NCBI RefSeq assembly: GCF_000379985.1
Contig: NZ_KB904107.1
Location: 29,309-93,308 of the forward strand
Direction: 5' to 3'
Origin: Streptococcus caballi DSM 19004
Lineage (GTDB): Bacteria; Bacillota; Bacilli; Lactobacillales; Streptococcaceae
Length of the DNA stretch: 64,000 nt
The translations under genes and the position numbers were made by a program. Of the stretch, positions 26,256-37,634 are shown one piece after another (position 1 is the stretch's first letter; each line of letters starts with the position of its first letter). The notes under the pieces were generated by a model. That model was not told where the DNA came from. It was given only the letters and a program-made list of their open reading frames with translations, and did not search any database.

Positions 26256-26789
26256 ATGACTCAAACAATCGTTGAAAGCATTTACGCTTCAGTTACCCAC
26301 AATATTTCAGCTAAATCGGCTGATAAAAATGTTAAAACAAAAGCTGTTCTCAATCAAGCAGTGGCAGATCTTTCTAAAGCAGCTTCCATTGTCCATCAAG
26401 TTCATTGGTACATGCGTGGTTCAGGATTTTTCTACCTTCATCCAAAGATGGATGAGCTCATGGATGGCTTAAATGCTCATCTTGATGAAATGAGTGAACG
26501 TTTGATTACTATTGGAGGCAATCCATTTTCGACTCTGAAAGAATTTGATGATAACTCTAAGTTGGAAGAATCAGTAGGAACTTGGGATAAGTCAATGTCC
26601 GATCATTTGAATCGCTTGGTAGAAGTTTACACTTATTTGTCAAATCTTTACCAAGTTGGACTTGATGTAACAGATGAAGAAGGCGATGCACCAAGCAATG
26701 ATCTTTTTACAGCTGCACAAGCTGACGCCGAGAAAACAATCTGGATGTTGCAAGCTGAATTGGGACAAGCTCCAGGCATCCGTAAATAA
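26256..26789 (+). CDS. dpr: Dps-like peroxide resistance protein Dpr
   Basis: Dodecameric ferritin-like protein that stores iron and stops Fenton chemistry; in streptococci, which lack catalase, it is a main defence against H2O2. The 177 residues contain the ferroxidase-site pattern HQVHWYMRG and [28 protein letters not shown] precedes the ATG. It is a single gene between PerR-like sites and a terminator. Confidence 0.96.
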   Translation: MTQTIVESIYASVTHNISAKSADKNVKTKAVLNQAVADLSKAASIVHQVHWYMRGSGFFYLHPKMDELMDGLNAHLDEMSERLITIGGNPFSTLKEFDDNSKLEESVGTWDKSMSDHLNRLVEVYTYLSNLYQVGLDVTDEEGDAPSNDLFTAAQADAEKTIWMLQAELGQAPGIRK

Positions 26790-26794
26790 GTTTA

Positions 26795-26828
26795 AATAGC
26801 AGGGCATTATATAGCTCTGTTATTTTTT
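26795..26828 (+). terminator. Terminator of dpr
   Basis: AATAGCAGGGC pairs with GCTCTGTTATT (two G-T pairs) and is followed by six T residues. Confidence 0.85.
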
Positions 26829-26859
26829 ATAATTTAAGCAAACGGTTGCGTAATTCCTC

Positions 26860-26888
26860 TTGAAAAAGCTTTCAATTTTTGTTAAAAT
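26860..26888 (+). promoter_or_regulatory. Promoter giving a leaderless yqgQ-glcK mRNA
   Basis: TTGAAA (26860-26865), a 17-bp spacer, and TAAAAT (26883-26888) with an extended TGT. The base seven positions beyond the -10 is 26895, the A of the yqgQ ATG. Confidence 0.8.
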
Positions 26889-26894
26889 TCATAT

Positions 26895-27107
26895 ATGAAA
26901 ACATTATTTGATGTGCAACAACTCTTAAAACGGTTTGGCATTTATGTTTACATTGGCAAAAGGCTTTATGATATTGAAGTCATGAAAATTGAGCTTGAAC
27001 GGCTCTACGATAATGGCTTAATTGAAAAAGAAGACTATCTGCAAGCTGAATTAATTTTACGACGCGAGCACAGACTAGAACTTGAAAAGGAAGATAAACA
27101 TGACTAA
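26895..27107 (+). CDS. yqgQ: YqgQ family protein (DUF910)
   Basis: 70-residue helical protein of unknown role, conserved in Firmicutes directly upstream of glucokinase (MKTLFDVQQLLKRFGIYVYI, then an Arg/Glu-rich C-terminus). No ribosome site is present; the promoter places the transcription start on the ATG. It overlaps glcK by 8 bp, so its translation probably drives glcK. Confidence 0.88.
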   Translation: MKTLFDVQQLLKRFGIYVYIGKRLYDIEVMKIELERLYDNGLIEKEDYLQAELILRREHRLELEKEDKHD

Positions 27108-28068
27108 GAAACTTTTAGGTATTGACCTTGGCGGAACAACCATTAAATTTGGTATTTTGACACTTGATGGACAAGTACAGGAAAAATGGGCTATCGAAAC
27201 CAATATTTTGGAAGGTGGAAAGCATATTGTACCTGACATTGTGGCCTCTCTAAAACACCGTTTGGCTTTGTATGGTTTAACCAAAGATGATTTTGTTGGA
27301 ATTGGTATGGGTTCCCCAGGTGCTGTTGACCGTGAGAAAAAAACAGTTACAGGAGCCTTCAATTTGAATTGGGCAGACACGCAAGAGGTCGGTTCAGTTA
27401 TCGAAAGGGAGGTTGGCATTCCATTTGCTATTGATAACGATGCTAATGTGGCCGCTTTAGGTGAACGTTGGGTAGGTGCAGGAGCCAATAACCCTGATGT
27501 TGTTTTCGTAACTCTAGGAACAGGTGTTGGTGGTGGTGTTATTGCGGATGGAAACCTCATTCACGGGGTTGCAGGTGCTGGTGGCGAAATCGGGCACATC
27601 ATTGTAGAGCCAGAGGATGGTTTTGAATGTACCTGTGGCAATAAAGGCTGCCTAGAAACAGTTGCTTCAGCAACAGGGGTTGTTCGTGTAGCGCGCCATT
27701 TGGCTGAGGAGTACGAGGGAGATTCTCTCATTAAGGCTGCGATTGATAATGGTGAAGCGGTAAGTAGTAAAGATATCTTCCAAGCAGCTGCTCAAGGTGA
27801 TAAATTTGCTGATTCAGTTGTCGAAAAGGTTTCTTATTACTTAGGATTGGCGACAGCAAACATTTCAAATATCCTTAATCCAGATTCAGTAGTCATCGGA
27901 GGAGGCGTTTCAGCTGCGGGAGAATTCCTACGTAGCCGTGTCGAAAACTACTTTACAAAATATGCTTTCCCACAAGTTCGTCGTTCTACAAAAGTAAAAA
28001 TAGCGGAGCTGGGAAATGATGCTGGGATCATCGGAGCCGCTAGTCTAGCCAGTCAATTTATCAAATAA
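27100..28068 (+). CDS. glcK: Glucokinase (ROK family)
   Basis: Phosphorylates intracellular glucose with ATP. The 322-residue ROK protein shows the phosphate loop GIDLGGTTIKFGI, the catalytic Asp in AIDNDANVAALGE, the zinc-binding ROK motif FECTCGNKGCLE and GGEIGHI. The start at 27100 follows AAGGAAG; the ATG at 27082 is rejected because it lacks spacing to a ribosome site and adds residues not seen in homologues. Confidence 0.95.
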   Translation: MTKKLLGIDLGGTTIKFGILTLDGQVQEKWAIETNILEGGKHIVPDIVASLKHRLALYGLTKDDFVGIGMGSPGAVDREKKTVTGAFNLNWADTQEVGSVIEREVGIPFAIDNDANVAALGERWVGAGANNPDVVFVTLGTGVGGGVIADGNLIHGVAGAGGEIGHIIVEPEDGFECTCGNKGCLETVASATGVVRVARHLAEEYEGDSLIKAAIDNGEAVSSKDIFQAAAQGDKFADSVVEKVSYYLGLATANISNILNPDSVVIGGGVSAAGEFLRSRVENYFTKYAFPQVRRSTKVKIAELGNDAGIIGAASLASQFIK

Positions 28069-28077
28069 GGAGAAGAA

Positions 28078-28458
28078 ATGTCTGTTTTTACCATTATTTT
28101 GTTGATTGCAGCGCTAGCTTTGCTTTGCTGGCTGGTTTGGAACTATTATCGCGCACGTAAAGCGGCTAAATATATTCCTAATGCGGAATTTGAAGCGCTG
28201 CTTCATACTGGTCAACTCTTTGATGTCCGTGATGCAAGTTCTTTCCATGAAAAACATATCTTGGGAGCCCGTAATTTTCCAGCTGCCCAGTTTGAGCAAT
28301 CGATGTCGGCTATTCGCAAAGACAAGCCAGTTTTGCTCTATGATAGCAGTCGAGGCACAGCTATTCCACGTATTGTTATCCTGCTGAAAAAGGCTGGCTA
28401 CAAAGATGTTTATGTCCTCAAGGACGACTTTGACTATTGGACGGGTAAAGTAAAATAA
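28078..28458 (+). CDS. Membrane-anchored rhodanese-like protein without active-site Cys
   Basis: 126 residues with one N-terminal membrane segment (about 3-22) and a rhodanese fold (FDVRDASSFHEKHILGARNFP). The active loop, normally C-x4-R, reads LLYDSSRGTA here, with Ser where the sulfur-carrying Cys should be, so sulfurtransferase activity is unlikely. It follows glcK by 9 bp behind AAGGAGAAG and ends the operon. Confidence 0.85.
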   Translation: MSVFTIILLIAALALLCWLVWNYYRARKAAKYIPNAEFEALLHTGQLFDVRDASSFHEKHILGARNFPAAQFEQSMSAIRKDKPVLLYDSSRGTAIPRIVILLKKAGYKDVYVLKDDFDYWTGKVK

Positions 28459-28464
28459 GAAAGC

Positions 28465-28493
28465 AAACGACTTCTGTAATGAGGTCGTTTTTG
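28465..28493 (+). terminator. Terminator of the yqgQ-glcK-rhodanese operon
   Basis: AAACGACTTC/GAGGTCGTTT stem (one G-T pair), 6-nt loop, T run. Confidence 0.85.
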
Positions 28494-28911
28494 TGACTTC
28501 TGATAACATTTTTACCTCCCAGTTGCTCCTTCAGAGTTTTCTCAGACCTGTCAATGGATGCTCTCGAAAAATTCTCTAGTCTGTTCTTGCTTTTGAATTA
28601 GATACTGTCATGGCAAAAGCTATTTAAAAGTATTTTATATCTATTTTGAACCACCACGAAACTCTTCCCGACCGCTCATTTTCCCTCTTGCAGTGGTACG
28701 AAAGCTATTTTAACTGTTAAAGTCCTTTTTGTAGTATTACGAAGGCCATTTTGACCAGTCAGGGATAATAACATTGTGATGCGACAAAAGCCGGTGGAGC
28801 AAAAAGCCGCTATAGCAGTTTACTAATCTGGCTAGCCACTTTAATAACAGTCAGATTTAGCTTGGTGAAAACATTTACACTAACTTTATCTCTGTTTTTT
28901 CATGTCATTTG
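28494..28911. repeat. Intergenic region with degenerate ~40-bp repeat units
   Basis: About 420 bp with no ORF. Two similar segments start at 28692 (AGTGGTACGAAAGCTATTTT) and 28733 (AGTATTACGAAGGCCATTTT), 41 bp apart, and weaker copies of the ACGAAA/CAAAAGC motif appear around 28611 and 28776. Origin unknown. Confidence 0.4.
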
Positions 28912-28920
28912 TGGTATAAT
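28912..28920 (+). promoter_or_regulatory. Extended -10 promoter of typA
   Basis: TGGTATAAT; the -35 region is weak. The start would be near 28927, leaving a 32-nt leader with the ribosome site AGAGG. Confidence 0.6.
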
Positions 28921-28958
28921 TCAAAAGTTAGAATAAATTATAAACGATAGAGGAAAAA

Positions 28959-30803
28959 ATGACTAAATTAAGAGACGATATCCGCAACGTTGCTATTATT
29001 GCCCACGTTGACCACGGGAAAACAACCCTTGTTGATGAATTGTTGAAACAATCACATACTCTTGATGAGCGTAAAGAACTACAAGAGCGTGCCATGGACT
29101 CAAACGATCTTGAAAAGGAACGTGGTATCACTATCCTTGCTAAAAATACTGCCGTAGCTTACAACGGTACACGTATCAACATCATGGACACACCAGGACA
29201 CGCGGACTTCGGTGGAGAAGTTGAACGTATCATGAAAATGGTTGATGGGGTTGTTCTTGTTGTTGATGCCTACGAAGGAACAATGCCACAAACACGTTTT
29301 GTGTTGAAAAAAGCCTTGGAACAAGATCTAGTACCAATCGTTGTTGTTAATAAGATTGATAAACCCTCTGCACGTCCAGAAGAAGTGGTTGACGAGGTTC
29401 TTGAACTCTTCATCGAACTTGGTGCAGACGATGATCAATTGGAATTCCCAGTAGTTTACGCTTCAGCTATCAACGGAACGTCTTCTTTGTCAGATGATCC
29501 CGCTGATCAAGAGCACACAATGGCTCCAATCTTTGATACCATCATTGAACATATTCCAGCACCAGTTGATAACTCCGATGAACCACTTCAATTCCAGGTG
29601 TCTCTTCTTGATTACAATGATTTCGTTGGACGTATCGGTATCGGCCGTGTCTTCCGTGGTAAAGTTAAAGTTGGAGATCAAGTTACTCTTTCAAAACTTG
29701 ATGGCACAACTAAAAACTTCCGTGTCACTAAACTTTTTGGTTTCTTTGGTCTTGAGCGTCGTGAAATCCAAGAAGCTAAAGCCGGTGATTTAATTGCTGT
29801 TTCAGGTATGGAAGATATCTTCGTCGGAGAAACCATCACACCGACAGACTGCGTTGAACCATTGCCAATTCTCCATATTGACGAGCCAACTCTTCAAATG
29901 ACTTTCTTGGCAAATAACTCACCATTTGCAGGACGTGAAGGTAAATTCGTTACATCTCGTAAGGTTGAAGAACGCTTGCTTGCTGAATTGCAAACTGACG
30001 TATCACTTCGTGTTGAAGCAACTGATTCACCAGATAAATGGACGGTATCAGGTCGTGGTGAATTGCATTTGTCAATTCTAATTGAAACTATGCGTCGTGA
30101 AGGTTATGAACTTCAAGTGTCACGTCCAGAAGTTATCATCAAAGAAATTGATGGAGTGAAATGTGAGCCATTTGAACGCGTTCAGATTGATACACCAGAA
30201 GAATATCAAGGTGCAGTCATTCAATCTCTTTCTGAGCGTAAAGGTGAGATGCTTGACATGCAATCAACTGGTAATGGACAAACACGTCTGATTTTCTTGG
30301 CGCCAGCACGTGGTTTGATTGGTTATCCAACAGAATTTCTGTCAATGACACGTGGTTATGGTATCATGAACCATACTTTCGACCAATACATGCCTTATAT
30401 TAATGCTGAAATTGGCGGACGTCACCGTGGTGCCCTTGTTTCTATTGATACAGGTAAAGCAACTACTTACTCTATCATGTCAATTGAAGAACGTGGTACA
30501 ATCTTTGTTAATCCAGGTACTGAAGTCTACGAAGGAATGATTATTGGTGAAAATTCACGTGATAATGATTTGACTGTTAATATCACTAAGGCTAAACAAA
30601 TGACCAACGTCCGTTCAGCAACTAAGGACCAAACAGCTGTTATCAAAACACCACGTATTTTGACACTCGAAGAATCTCTTGAATTCCTCAACGACGATGA
30701 ATACATGGAAGTTACACCAGAATCCATTCGATTACGCAAACAAATTCTTGATAAGAACTTGCGTGCTAAAGCTGCTAAAAAGAAAAAATCAGCTGAAGAA
30801 TAA
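28959..30803 (+). CDS. typA: Ribosome-binding GTPase TypA/BipA
   Basis: Translational GTPase of the EF-G/LepA class involved in ribosome assembly and growth under stress. The 614 residues show G1 [10 protein letters not shown], the effector ERGITI, G3 [11 protein letters not shown] and G4 [10 protein letters not shown], followed by EF-Tu domain II, two EF-G-like domains and the BipA-specific C-terminal domain with a basic Lys-rich end. It stands alone upstream of a small membrane protein gene. Confidence 0.97.
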   Translation: MTKLRDDIRNVAIIAHVDHGKTTLVDELLKQSHTLDERKELQERAMDSNDLEKERGITILAKNTAVAYNGTRINIMDTPGHADFGGEVERIMKMVDGVVLVVDAYEGTMPQTRFVLKKALEQDLVPIVVVNKIDKPSARPEEVVDEVLELFIELGADDDQLEFPVVYASAINGTSSLSDDPADQEHTMAPIFDTIIEHIPAPVDNSDEPLQFQVSLLDYNDFVGRIGIGRVFRGKVKVGDQVTLSKLDGTTKNFRVTKLFGFFGLERREIQEAKAGDLIAVSGMEDIFVGETITPTDCVEPLPILHIDEPTLQMTFLANNSPFAGREGKFVTSRKVEERLLAELQTDVSLRVEATDSPDKWTVSGRGELHLSILIETMRREGYELQVSRPEVIIKEIDGVKCEPFERVQIDTPEEYQGAVIQSLSERKGEMLDMQSTGNGQTRLIFLAPARGLIGYPTEFLSMTRGYGIMNHTFDQYMPYINAEIGGRHRGALVSIDTGKATTYSIMSIEERGTIFVNPGTEVYEGMIIGENSRDNDLTVNITKAKQMTNVRSATKDQTAVIKTPRILTLEESLEFLNDDEYMEVTPESIRLRKQILDKNLRAKAAKKKKSAEE

Positions 30804-30853
30804 TGATTCGAAGACTTTATTAAATTTGGACAGAATTAGAAAGGAGCGTGAGA

Positions 30854-31111
30854 ATGTTCTATCTAATCGTTGCTGTTTTATTGATTTCATATTATTTTTT
30901 CATGGCTCCTCAGTCGGTAAAGAATACTTTGGGAATGATTGGCTTAGTCGGTCTAGTCGCCGTCCTTTGTGTTTTAGCTGCTGCTGGTTTTGTTAAAATT
31001 ATGCAAACACCACCGGAATTTTTTGTTAGCATCGCTATGATTTATTTAGGTTATCTGGCTTTTAGAGATGTGATTAAGCTCCCAGCAAAAAAGCCTAAAA
31101 AAAACAAGTAA
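30854..31111 (+). CDS. Small membrane protein (possibly DUF3165)
   Basis: 85 residues with two to three hydrophobic segments and a Lys-rich end (KKPKKNK). It resembles the small streptococcal protein found between typA and murD that I believe is classified as DUF3165; that label is from memory. The ATG at 30854 has AAAGGAG eight bases upstream; the in-frame GTG at 30848 is too close to it. Confidence 0.75.
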   Translation: MFYLIVAVLLISYYFFMAPQSVKNTLGMIGLVGLVAVLCVLAAAGFVKIMQTPPEFFVSIAMIYLGYLAFRDVIKLPAKKPKKNK

Positions 31112-31116
31112 AGTTG

Positions 31117-31145
31117 AAGAGGTTGGAATTTTCCACCTCTTTTTA
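31117..31145 (+). terminator. Terminator after the small membrane protein gene
   Basis: AAGAGG-TTGG pairs with CCA-CCTCTT (one bulged T) and runs into TTTTTAT. Confidence 0.75.
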
Positions 31146-31185
31146 TGTGGGAAAATAGCAGAGCTGTTTCGGATGACTCTTGTTC

Positions 31186-31239
31186 TTGAAAAAGCCTGCA
31201 AATAAAGGTAGAATAGTAGGCGAGATTAAATGATAGAAT
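31186..31239 (+). promoter_or_regulatory. Promoter region of the murD division operon
   Basis: TTGAAA (31186-31191) and TAGAAT (31209-31214) are 17 bp apart. A second TAGAAT with an extended TGA (31231-31239) would start transcription about three bases before the murD ATG at 31249. A copy of TAGCAGAGCT lies upstream at 31156. Confidence 0.65.
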
Positions 31240-31248
31240 GGACTTGTT

Positions 31249-32604
31249 ATGAAATCAATTAAAACATTTGCAAATAAAAAGGTTCTGGTGCTTGGTTTAG
31301 CCAAATCAGGAGAAGCTGCCGCCCGTCTTTTGGCTAAACTTGGTGCCATTGTTACGGTTAACGATGGCAAACCTTTTGATGAAAACCCATCAGCACAGGC
31401 TCTTCTTGAAGAAGGTATTAAGGTCATATGTGGTAGTCATCCTTTGGAACTCTTGGATGAAAATTTTGAACTTATGGTTAAAAATCCAGGTATTCGCTAT
31501 GATAATCCAATGGTAGCACGTGCACGTGAAAAGAAGATTCCTGTTATTACCGAGGTTGAATTGGCTTATTTGATTTCGGATGCGCCAATTATTGGTATTA
31601 CAGGTTCAAACGGTAAAACAACAACGACTACCATGATTGCAGAAACCTTGAATAATGGTGGTCAATCTGGTCTTTTGTCTGGCAACATTGGTTTTCCTGC
31701 TTCAGAGGTTGCACAAACCGCTACCGACCAGGATGTGCTAGTTATGGAGCTGTCTTCTTTCCAATTGATGGGAATTGAAGCTTTTCACCCACATATTGCA
31801 GTTATTACTAACCTGATGCCGACTCATATTGATTATCATGGTTCTTTTGACGACTATGTTGCAGCCAAGTGGAATATTCAAAAAAATATGGCTACTCAAG
31901 ATTTTTTAGTTCTTAATTTTAACCAAGATTTGGCAAAAGAATTGGCACAAAAGACACAAGCGACCGTCGTTCCCTTCTCAACAACTGAAAAGGTTGACGG
32001 AGCTTATCTAGAAAATGGCACCCTTTACTTTAAAGGCGAGGCTATCATGCAGGCAAACGAAGTTGGTGTGCCAGGAAGTCATAATGTGGAAAATGCTCTT
32101 GCCACTATCGCTGTTGCTAAATTATCAGGCATTGCTACTGATGCTATCAAGGAAACTTTGGCTCATTTTGGTGGTGTTAAACACCGTCTTCAGGCTCTTG
32201 GTGAAATTACCGGTGTTACATTCTACAATGATTCCAAGTCAACCAATATTTTGGCAACTCAAAAAGCGCTTTCTGGCTTTGACAATAGCAAAGTCATTCT
32301 CATCGCTGGCGGTCTTGACCGTGGCAATGAATTTGATGAGTTGGTGCCTGACATTACTGGTCTTAAACTCATGGTTATTCTTGGAGAATCTGCTCCGCGC
32401 GTTAAACGTGCAGCGGATAAGGCTGGAGTAGCTTATGTTGACGCTAAAAATGTTTCGGACGCGGCTCATATTGCCTTTGAAAATGCTAGCGCGGGCGATG
32501 TCGTTCTCCTCAGCCCGGCCAATGCTAGCTGGGATATGTATAAGAACTTTGAAGTCCGCGGTGACGAATTCATTGCTGCCTTTGAAGCTATCAAGGGAGA
32601 ATAA
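31249..32604 (+). CDS. murD: UDP-N-acetylmuramoyl-L-alanine--D-glutamate ligase MurD
   Basis: Adds D-Glu to UDP-MurNAc-L-Ala in peptidoglycan synthesis. The 451 residues show the Mur-ligase ATP loop [14 protein letters not shown], the central ELSSFQLMG, HxxR-like GVKHRLQ and YNDSKSTN. No clear ribosome site precedes the ATG. murG follows two bases after the stop. Confidence 0.97.
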   Translation: MKSIKTFANKKVLVLGLAKSGEAAARLLAKLGAIVTVNDGKPFDENPSAQALLEEGIKVICGSHPLELLDENFELMVKNPGIRYDNPMVARAREKKIPVITEVELAYLISDAPIIGITGSNGKTTTTTMIAETLNNGGQSGLLSGNIGFPASEVAQTATDQDVLVMELSSFQLMGIEAFHPHIAVITNLMPTHIDYHGSFDDYVAAKWNIQKNMATQDFLVLNFNQDLAKELAQKTQATVVPFSTTEKVDGAYLENGTLYFKGEAIMQANEVGVPGSHNVENALATIAVAKLSGIATDAIKETLAHFGGVKHRLQALGEITGVTFYNDSKSTNILATQKALSGFDNSKVILIAGGLDRGNEFDELVPDITGLKLMVILGESAPRVKRAADKAGVAYVDAKNVSDAAHIAFENASAGDVVLLSPANASWDMYKNFEVRGDEFIAAFEAIKGE

Positions 32605-32606
32605 TC

Positions 32607-33692
32607 ATGGTCAAGAAAATTGTTTTTACGGGCGGCGGGACTGTTGGTCATGTTACTCTTAATTTGATTTTGATTCCTAAGTTCCTAAAGGATGGTTGGG
32701 AGGTTCACTATATTGGTGACAAGCATGGTATTGAGCATGAGCAGATTGAAAAATCTGGGCTTGACGTGACCTTTCATTCTATTGCGACAGGGAAACTCCG
32801 TCGTTATTTCTCATGGCAAAATCTGTTGGACATTTTTAAAGTTGGTTGGGGTGTTCTTCAGTCTCTGGCTATTATTGCAAGAATTCGTCCGCAAGCTCTT
32901 TTTTCAAAAGGTGGTTTCGTATCCGTTCCACCAGTAATCGCAGCCAAAACTTTGGGTGTTCCTGTCTTTGTCCATGAGTCTGATTTGTCTATGGGGCTTG
33001 CAAACAAAATCGCCTATAAGTTTGCGACAACCATGTACACAACATTTGAACAAGCTCAAGGTTTGACAAAAGCTAAACACGTTGGAGCCATCACTAAAGT
33101 TGGTGTTAAAAAGGCTGTCCTTAGCCAGACTGATTCGGCTGAGCTTGACCAAATCAAGAAAAACTTTAACCCCAGTTTAAAAACCTTGCTTTTTATCGGA
33201 GGCTCCGCTGGGGCACGTGTTTTTAATGAATTTATCAGCCAAACACCAGAATTAACTGAACTCTTCAATGTGATTAATATCTCGGGTGACAAGTCACTAA
33301 ATACATTGACCAAACATCTTTATCGTGTGGATTATGTGACAGATTTGTATCAACCTCTTATGGATTTGGCAGATGTGGTGGTGACCCGAGGCGGTTCTAA
33401 TACGATTTTTGAGTTGGTTGCCATGCGTAAGTTGCACCTCATTGTTCCACTTGGGAAAGAAGCTTCTCGCGGTGACCAGCTGGAGAATGCGGCTTATTTT
33501 GAAAAGAGAGGCTACGCCCGTCAACTGCAAGAGCCAGAACTGACTTTTGAAAACTTAAAGAAAGAAGTCGCTCAGCTATTATCTCAAAAGGAAAAATATG
33601 AAAATACGATGGCAAATTCAAGTGAGATCAAGTCACAGGAGGCTTTTTATGATCTGTTGACGACTGATATTGCCCAAGTTAAAGGAAAATAG
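32607..33692 (+). CDS. murG: Undecaprenyldiphospho-muramoylpentapeptide GlcNAc transferase MurG
   Basis: Peripheral GT-B glycosyltransferase making lipid II from lipid I at the inner membrane face. The 361 residues show the Gly-rich loop [19 protein letters not shown], the second Gly loop [11 protein letters not shown] and [11 protein letters not shown] for UDP-GlcNAc binding. It lies between murD and divIB without gaps. Confidence 0.96.
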   Translation: MVKKIVFTGGGTVGHVTLNLILIPKFLKDGWEVHYIGDKHGIEHEQIEKSGLDVTFHSIATGKLRRYFSWQNLLDIFKVGWGVLQSLAIIARIRPQALFSKGGFVSVPPVIAAKTLGVPVFVHESDLSMGLANKIAYKFATTMYTTFEQAQGLTKAKHVGAITKVGVKKAVLSQTDSAELDQIKKNFNPSLKTLLFIGGSAGARVFNEFISQTPELTELFNVINISGDKSLNTLTKHLYRVDYVTDLYQPLMDLADVVVTRGGSNTIFELVAMRKLHLIVPLGKEASRGDQLENAAYFEKRGYARQLQEPELTFENLKKEVAQLLSQKEKYENTMANSSEIKSQEAFYDLLTTDIAQVKGK

Positions 33693-34799
33693 ATGACCAA
33701 AAAGAAAAAAGATGACAAGCAGGAAAAAGAAGAGGTTGTGCTGACAGAATGGCAGAAGCGTAATATTGAATTTTTAAAGCGAAAGAAAGCTCAGAAGGAG
33801 GAAGCAGAAGAAAAACTTCGAGAGCGAAAGGAAAGATTTCATAGAGCTAATTTAGAAGAAAAAGAAGAGGGAAGGGGCAAGTCTCCAAAGACTGCTCCTG
33901 AGGAAGAAAAATCTCCTAAAAAGCCCAAGAAAAAAAAGCGTCCAAGTAAAAAAATTAAGGCTTTAAAGAAGTCCTCCCCTGTTTTAATTGTGGCTAGCTT
34001 AGTGATGCTGGTTTCGCTCTTTTTGATTTCGCCCTTTAGCAAGCAAGGAGGTGTAACGGTTACTGGAAATTCTCATGTGTTGACTGAAGAGTTACTGCAG
34101 AGTTCAGGCATAAAAAAGACAGATTATATTTCCAGTCTATACATTAATCATGCAAGTTATGAAGCTAAGATTAAGGCGTCTAGTCCTTGGGTGAAAAGTG
34201 CTAGGCTTACTTATCAATTTCCCAACCGTTTTGAACTAAGGATCAAAGAATACGATGTTTTAGCCTATACTCAGACGGATTCTGGCTATCAACCTATTCT
34301 TGAAACAGGAGCTCGAGTCGAAGCGATTAATGCGTCGGAATTGCCAGAGAAATACCTCGTTATCAATCTATCGGATGAGGCTGCTATTCAAAAACTTAAC
34401 GTCAGTCTGTCAAAACTTGATAAGAACTTGGTCAAGGAAATCAAGACAATCAATTCGGCTGATTCTAAATCAACAACTGATTTACTATCGCTTGAGATGC
34501 ATGATGGACATATGGTGCGTGTTCCTTTGTCAGAAATTGAAACAAAGTTGCCTTATTATGACAAAATCAAAAAGACACTTCAAGATGCTACTATTGTTGA
34601 TATGGAAGTTGGTATTTATACAACTACGGCTGATATTGAAGCGCAGCCTGCACCAGAAACATCAGAGAGTTCTGAAACAACGGTTTCAACAGAACAATCT
34701 AATGGTGAATCAGCTTCTGCTGCAGAGTCAACAGAGTCCAGCACGGGTTCTGCTACATCAACAGAAACAAGCGATGAAACGGTACCAGAACAAAATTAA
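33693..34799 (+). CDS. divIB: Cell division protein DivIB/FtsQ
   Basis: Bitopic divisome protein that scaffolds FtsL/DivIC. The 368 residues comprise a long charged cytoplasmic N-terminus (about 1-95, Lys/Glu-rich), one membrane segment (about 100-122), a POTRA domain beginning GGVTVTGNSHVLTEELL, and a beta domain. The last 50 residues are a Ser/Thr/Glu-rich tail (SESSETTVSTEQSNGESA), probably disordered. It ends at a strong terminator, separating it from ftsA. Confidence 0.94.
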   Translation: MTKKKKDDKQEKEEVVLTEWQKRNIEFLKRKKAQKEEAEEKLRERKERFHRANLEEKEEGRGKSPKTAPEEEKSPKKPKKKKRPSKKIKALKKSSPVLIVASLVMLVSLFLISPFSKQGGVTVTGNSHVLTEELLQSSGIKKTDYISSLYINHASYEAKIKASSPWVKSARLTYQFPNRFELRIKEYDVLAYTQTDSGYQPILETGARVEAINASELPEKYLVINLSDEAAIQKLNVSLSKLDKNLVKEIKTINSADSKSTTDLLSLEMHDGHMVRVPLSEIETKLPYYDKIKKTLQDATIVDMEVGIYTTTADIEAQPAPETSESSETTVSTEQSNGESASAAESTESSTGSATSTETSDETVPEQN

Positions 34800-34810
34800 G
34801 TTTATATAAC

Positions 34811-34847
34811 AAAAAACGTAAAATAATAACATTTTACGTTTTTTTAT
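34811..34847 (+). terminator. Terminator between divIB and ftsA
   Basis: A perfect 13-bp AT-rich stem, AAAAACGTAAAAT/ATTTTACGTTTTT, followed by more T residues. Confidence 0.88.
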
Positions 34848-34855
34848 GATATAAT
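34847..34855 (+). promoter_or_regulatory. Extended -10 promoter of ftsA-ftsZ
   Basis: TGATATAAT directly after the terminator; start near 34862. A small hairpin CTGC-tatttg-GCAG sits in the 67-nt leader. Confidence 0.65.
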
Positions 34856-34928
34856 ATTCTCTGAATAATTCTGCTATTTGGCAGATTTTAGAATAGTAAA
34901 AGTTAGGAAAGATAGTGAGGTCGAGTGA

Positions 34929-36284
34929 ATGGCTAGAAATGGCTTTTTTACAGGTTTGGATATAGGGACAAGCTCGATTAAAATTCTAGTCGCAGAGTTT
35001 ATTTCTGGTGAAATGAACGTTATCGGTGTTGGTAATGTGCCAAGCACTGGCGTTAAAGATGGAATTATAATTGATATTGAAGCGGCAGCAGAAGCAATAA
35101 AAAAAGCTGTTGAACAGGCAGAAGAAAAAGCGGGTATTACGATCGACAAAATTAACGTAGGCCTGCCAGCCAATCTTCTTCAGATTGAACCAACACAAGG
35201 TATGATTCCTGTGCCAAGTGAATCAAAGGAAATCAAGGATGAGGATGTTGACAGCGTTGTGAAATCAGCGTTGACGAAGAGTATTAATCCAGAACGCGAA
35301 GTTATTTCAGTTATTCCAGAAGAGTTTATTGTAGATGGTTTCCAAGGCATCCGCGATCCACGTGGTATGATGGGCATTCGTTTGGAAATGCGAGGTCTAA
35401 TTTACACGGGACCAAGCACTATTTTGCATAATCTTCGTAAAACGGTGGAACGTGCAGGTATCACGGTAGAAAATATTATCATTTCACCATTGGCCTTAGC
35501 CAAATCAGTCCTCAACGAAGGAGAACGTGAATTTGGTGCTACGGTAATTGATATGGGCAGCGGTCAAACGACAGTTGCTTCTATGCGTGCTCAAGAACTG
35601 CAATTCACGAATACATATGCAGAAGGTGGCGAATATGTTACTAAAGATATTTCAAAAGTGCTTAAAACATCTATGCAGATTGCAGAGGCACTGAAATTTA
35701 ACTTTGGTAGTGCTAATATTTCAGAAACTAGCGTGACGGAAACAGTGAAAGTAGATGTGGTTGGCAGTGAGTTGCCTGTTGATGTGACGGAAAGATATCT
35801 TTCTGAAATCATCTCAGCTCGTGTTCGCCATATTTTGGAACGTGTTAAACAAGATTTGGAACGTGCTCGCTTGCTAGATTTACCAGGTGGTGTCATCTTG
35901 GTTGGTGGCGGAGCTATTATGCCAGGAGTTGTTGAATTAGCTCAAGAAATTTTGGGTGTCAATGTGAAACTGCATGTGCCAAACCAAGTAGGGATTCGCA
36001 ATCCGATGTTTGCAGGTGTTATCGGCTTAGTTGAATTTGTTGGAACTATGTCAGATGTTGATGTTATTGCTCAAAAGGCAGTGTTTGGCGAAGAACTGCT
36101 GAGACGTAAACCAATTGATTTCAGTCCACAAGAACAGAAGGTTCCTGTGTTCAATGATCACCCTGTGCCACAAAGAGATGTGGTTCCTAATATTGAGACG
36201 CTACCACCAGTACAAGATCCAGCTGAGGCTAAACCAAAACTCAGTGAACGTGTACGTGGCATTTTTGGTAGCATGTTTGATTAA
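34929..36284 (+). CDS. ftsA: Cell division protein FtsA
   Basis: Actin-like ATPase that links FtsZ to the membrane. The 451 residues show the phosphate-1 loop GLDIGTSSIKILVAE, phosphate-2 VIDMGSGQTTVA and the adenosine motif ILVGGGAIMPGV. The C-terminal segment LSERVRGIFGSMFD is the amphipathic membrane-targeting helix. GTGAGG precedes the ATG. ftsZ follows after 22 bp. Confidence 0.97.
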   Translation: MARNGFFTGLDIGTSSIKILVAEFISGEMNVIGVGNVPSTGVKDGIIIDIEAAAEAIKKAVEQAEEKAGITIDKINVGLPANLLQIEPTQGMIPVPSESKEIKDEDVDSVVKSALTKSINPEREVISVIPEEFIVDGFQGIRDPRGMMGIRLEMRGLIYTGPSTILHNLRKTVERAGITVENIIISPLALAKSVLNEGEREFGATVIDMGSGQTTVASMRAQELQFTNTYAEGGEYVTKDISKVLKTSMQIAEALKFNFGSANISETSVTETVKVDVVGSELPVDVTERYLSEIISARVRHILERVKQDLERARLLDLPGGVILVGGGAIMPGVVELAQEILGVNVKLHVPNQVGIRNPMFAGVIGLVEFVGTMSDVDVIAQKAVFGEELLRRKPIDFSPQEQKVPVFNDHPVPQRDVVPNIETLPPVQDPAEAKPKLSERVRGIFGSMFD

Positions 36285-36297
36285 ACAAATTAAGTGA

Positions 36298-37632
<1,335 letters not shown>

Positions 37633-37634
37633 AA

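Noticed and set aside
28494..28911. Repeats before typA as a CRISPR array
   Set aside because: Units are degenerate, only two are clear, spacing is not repeat-spacer-like, and no cas genes are present.
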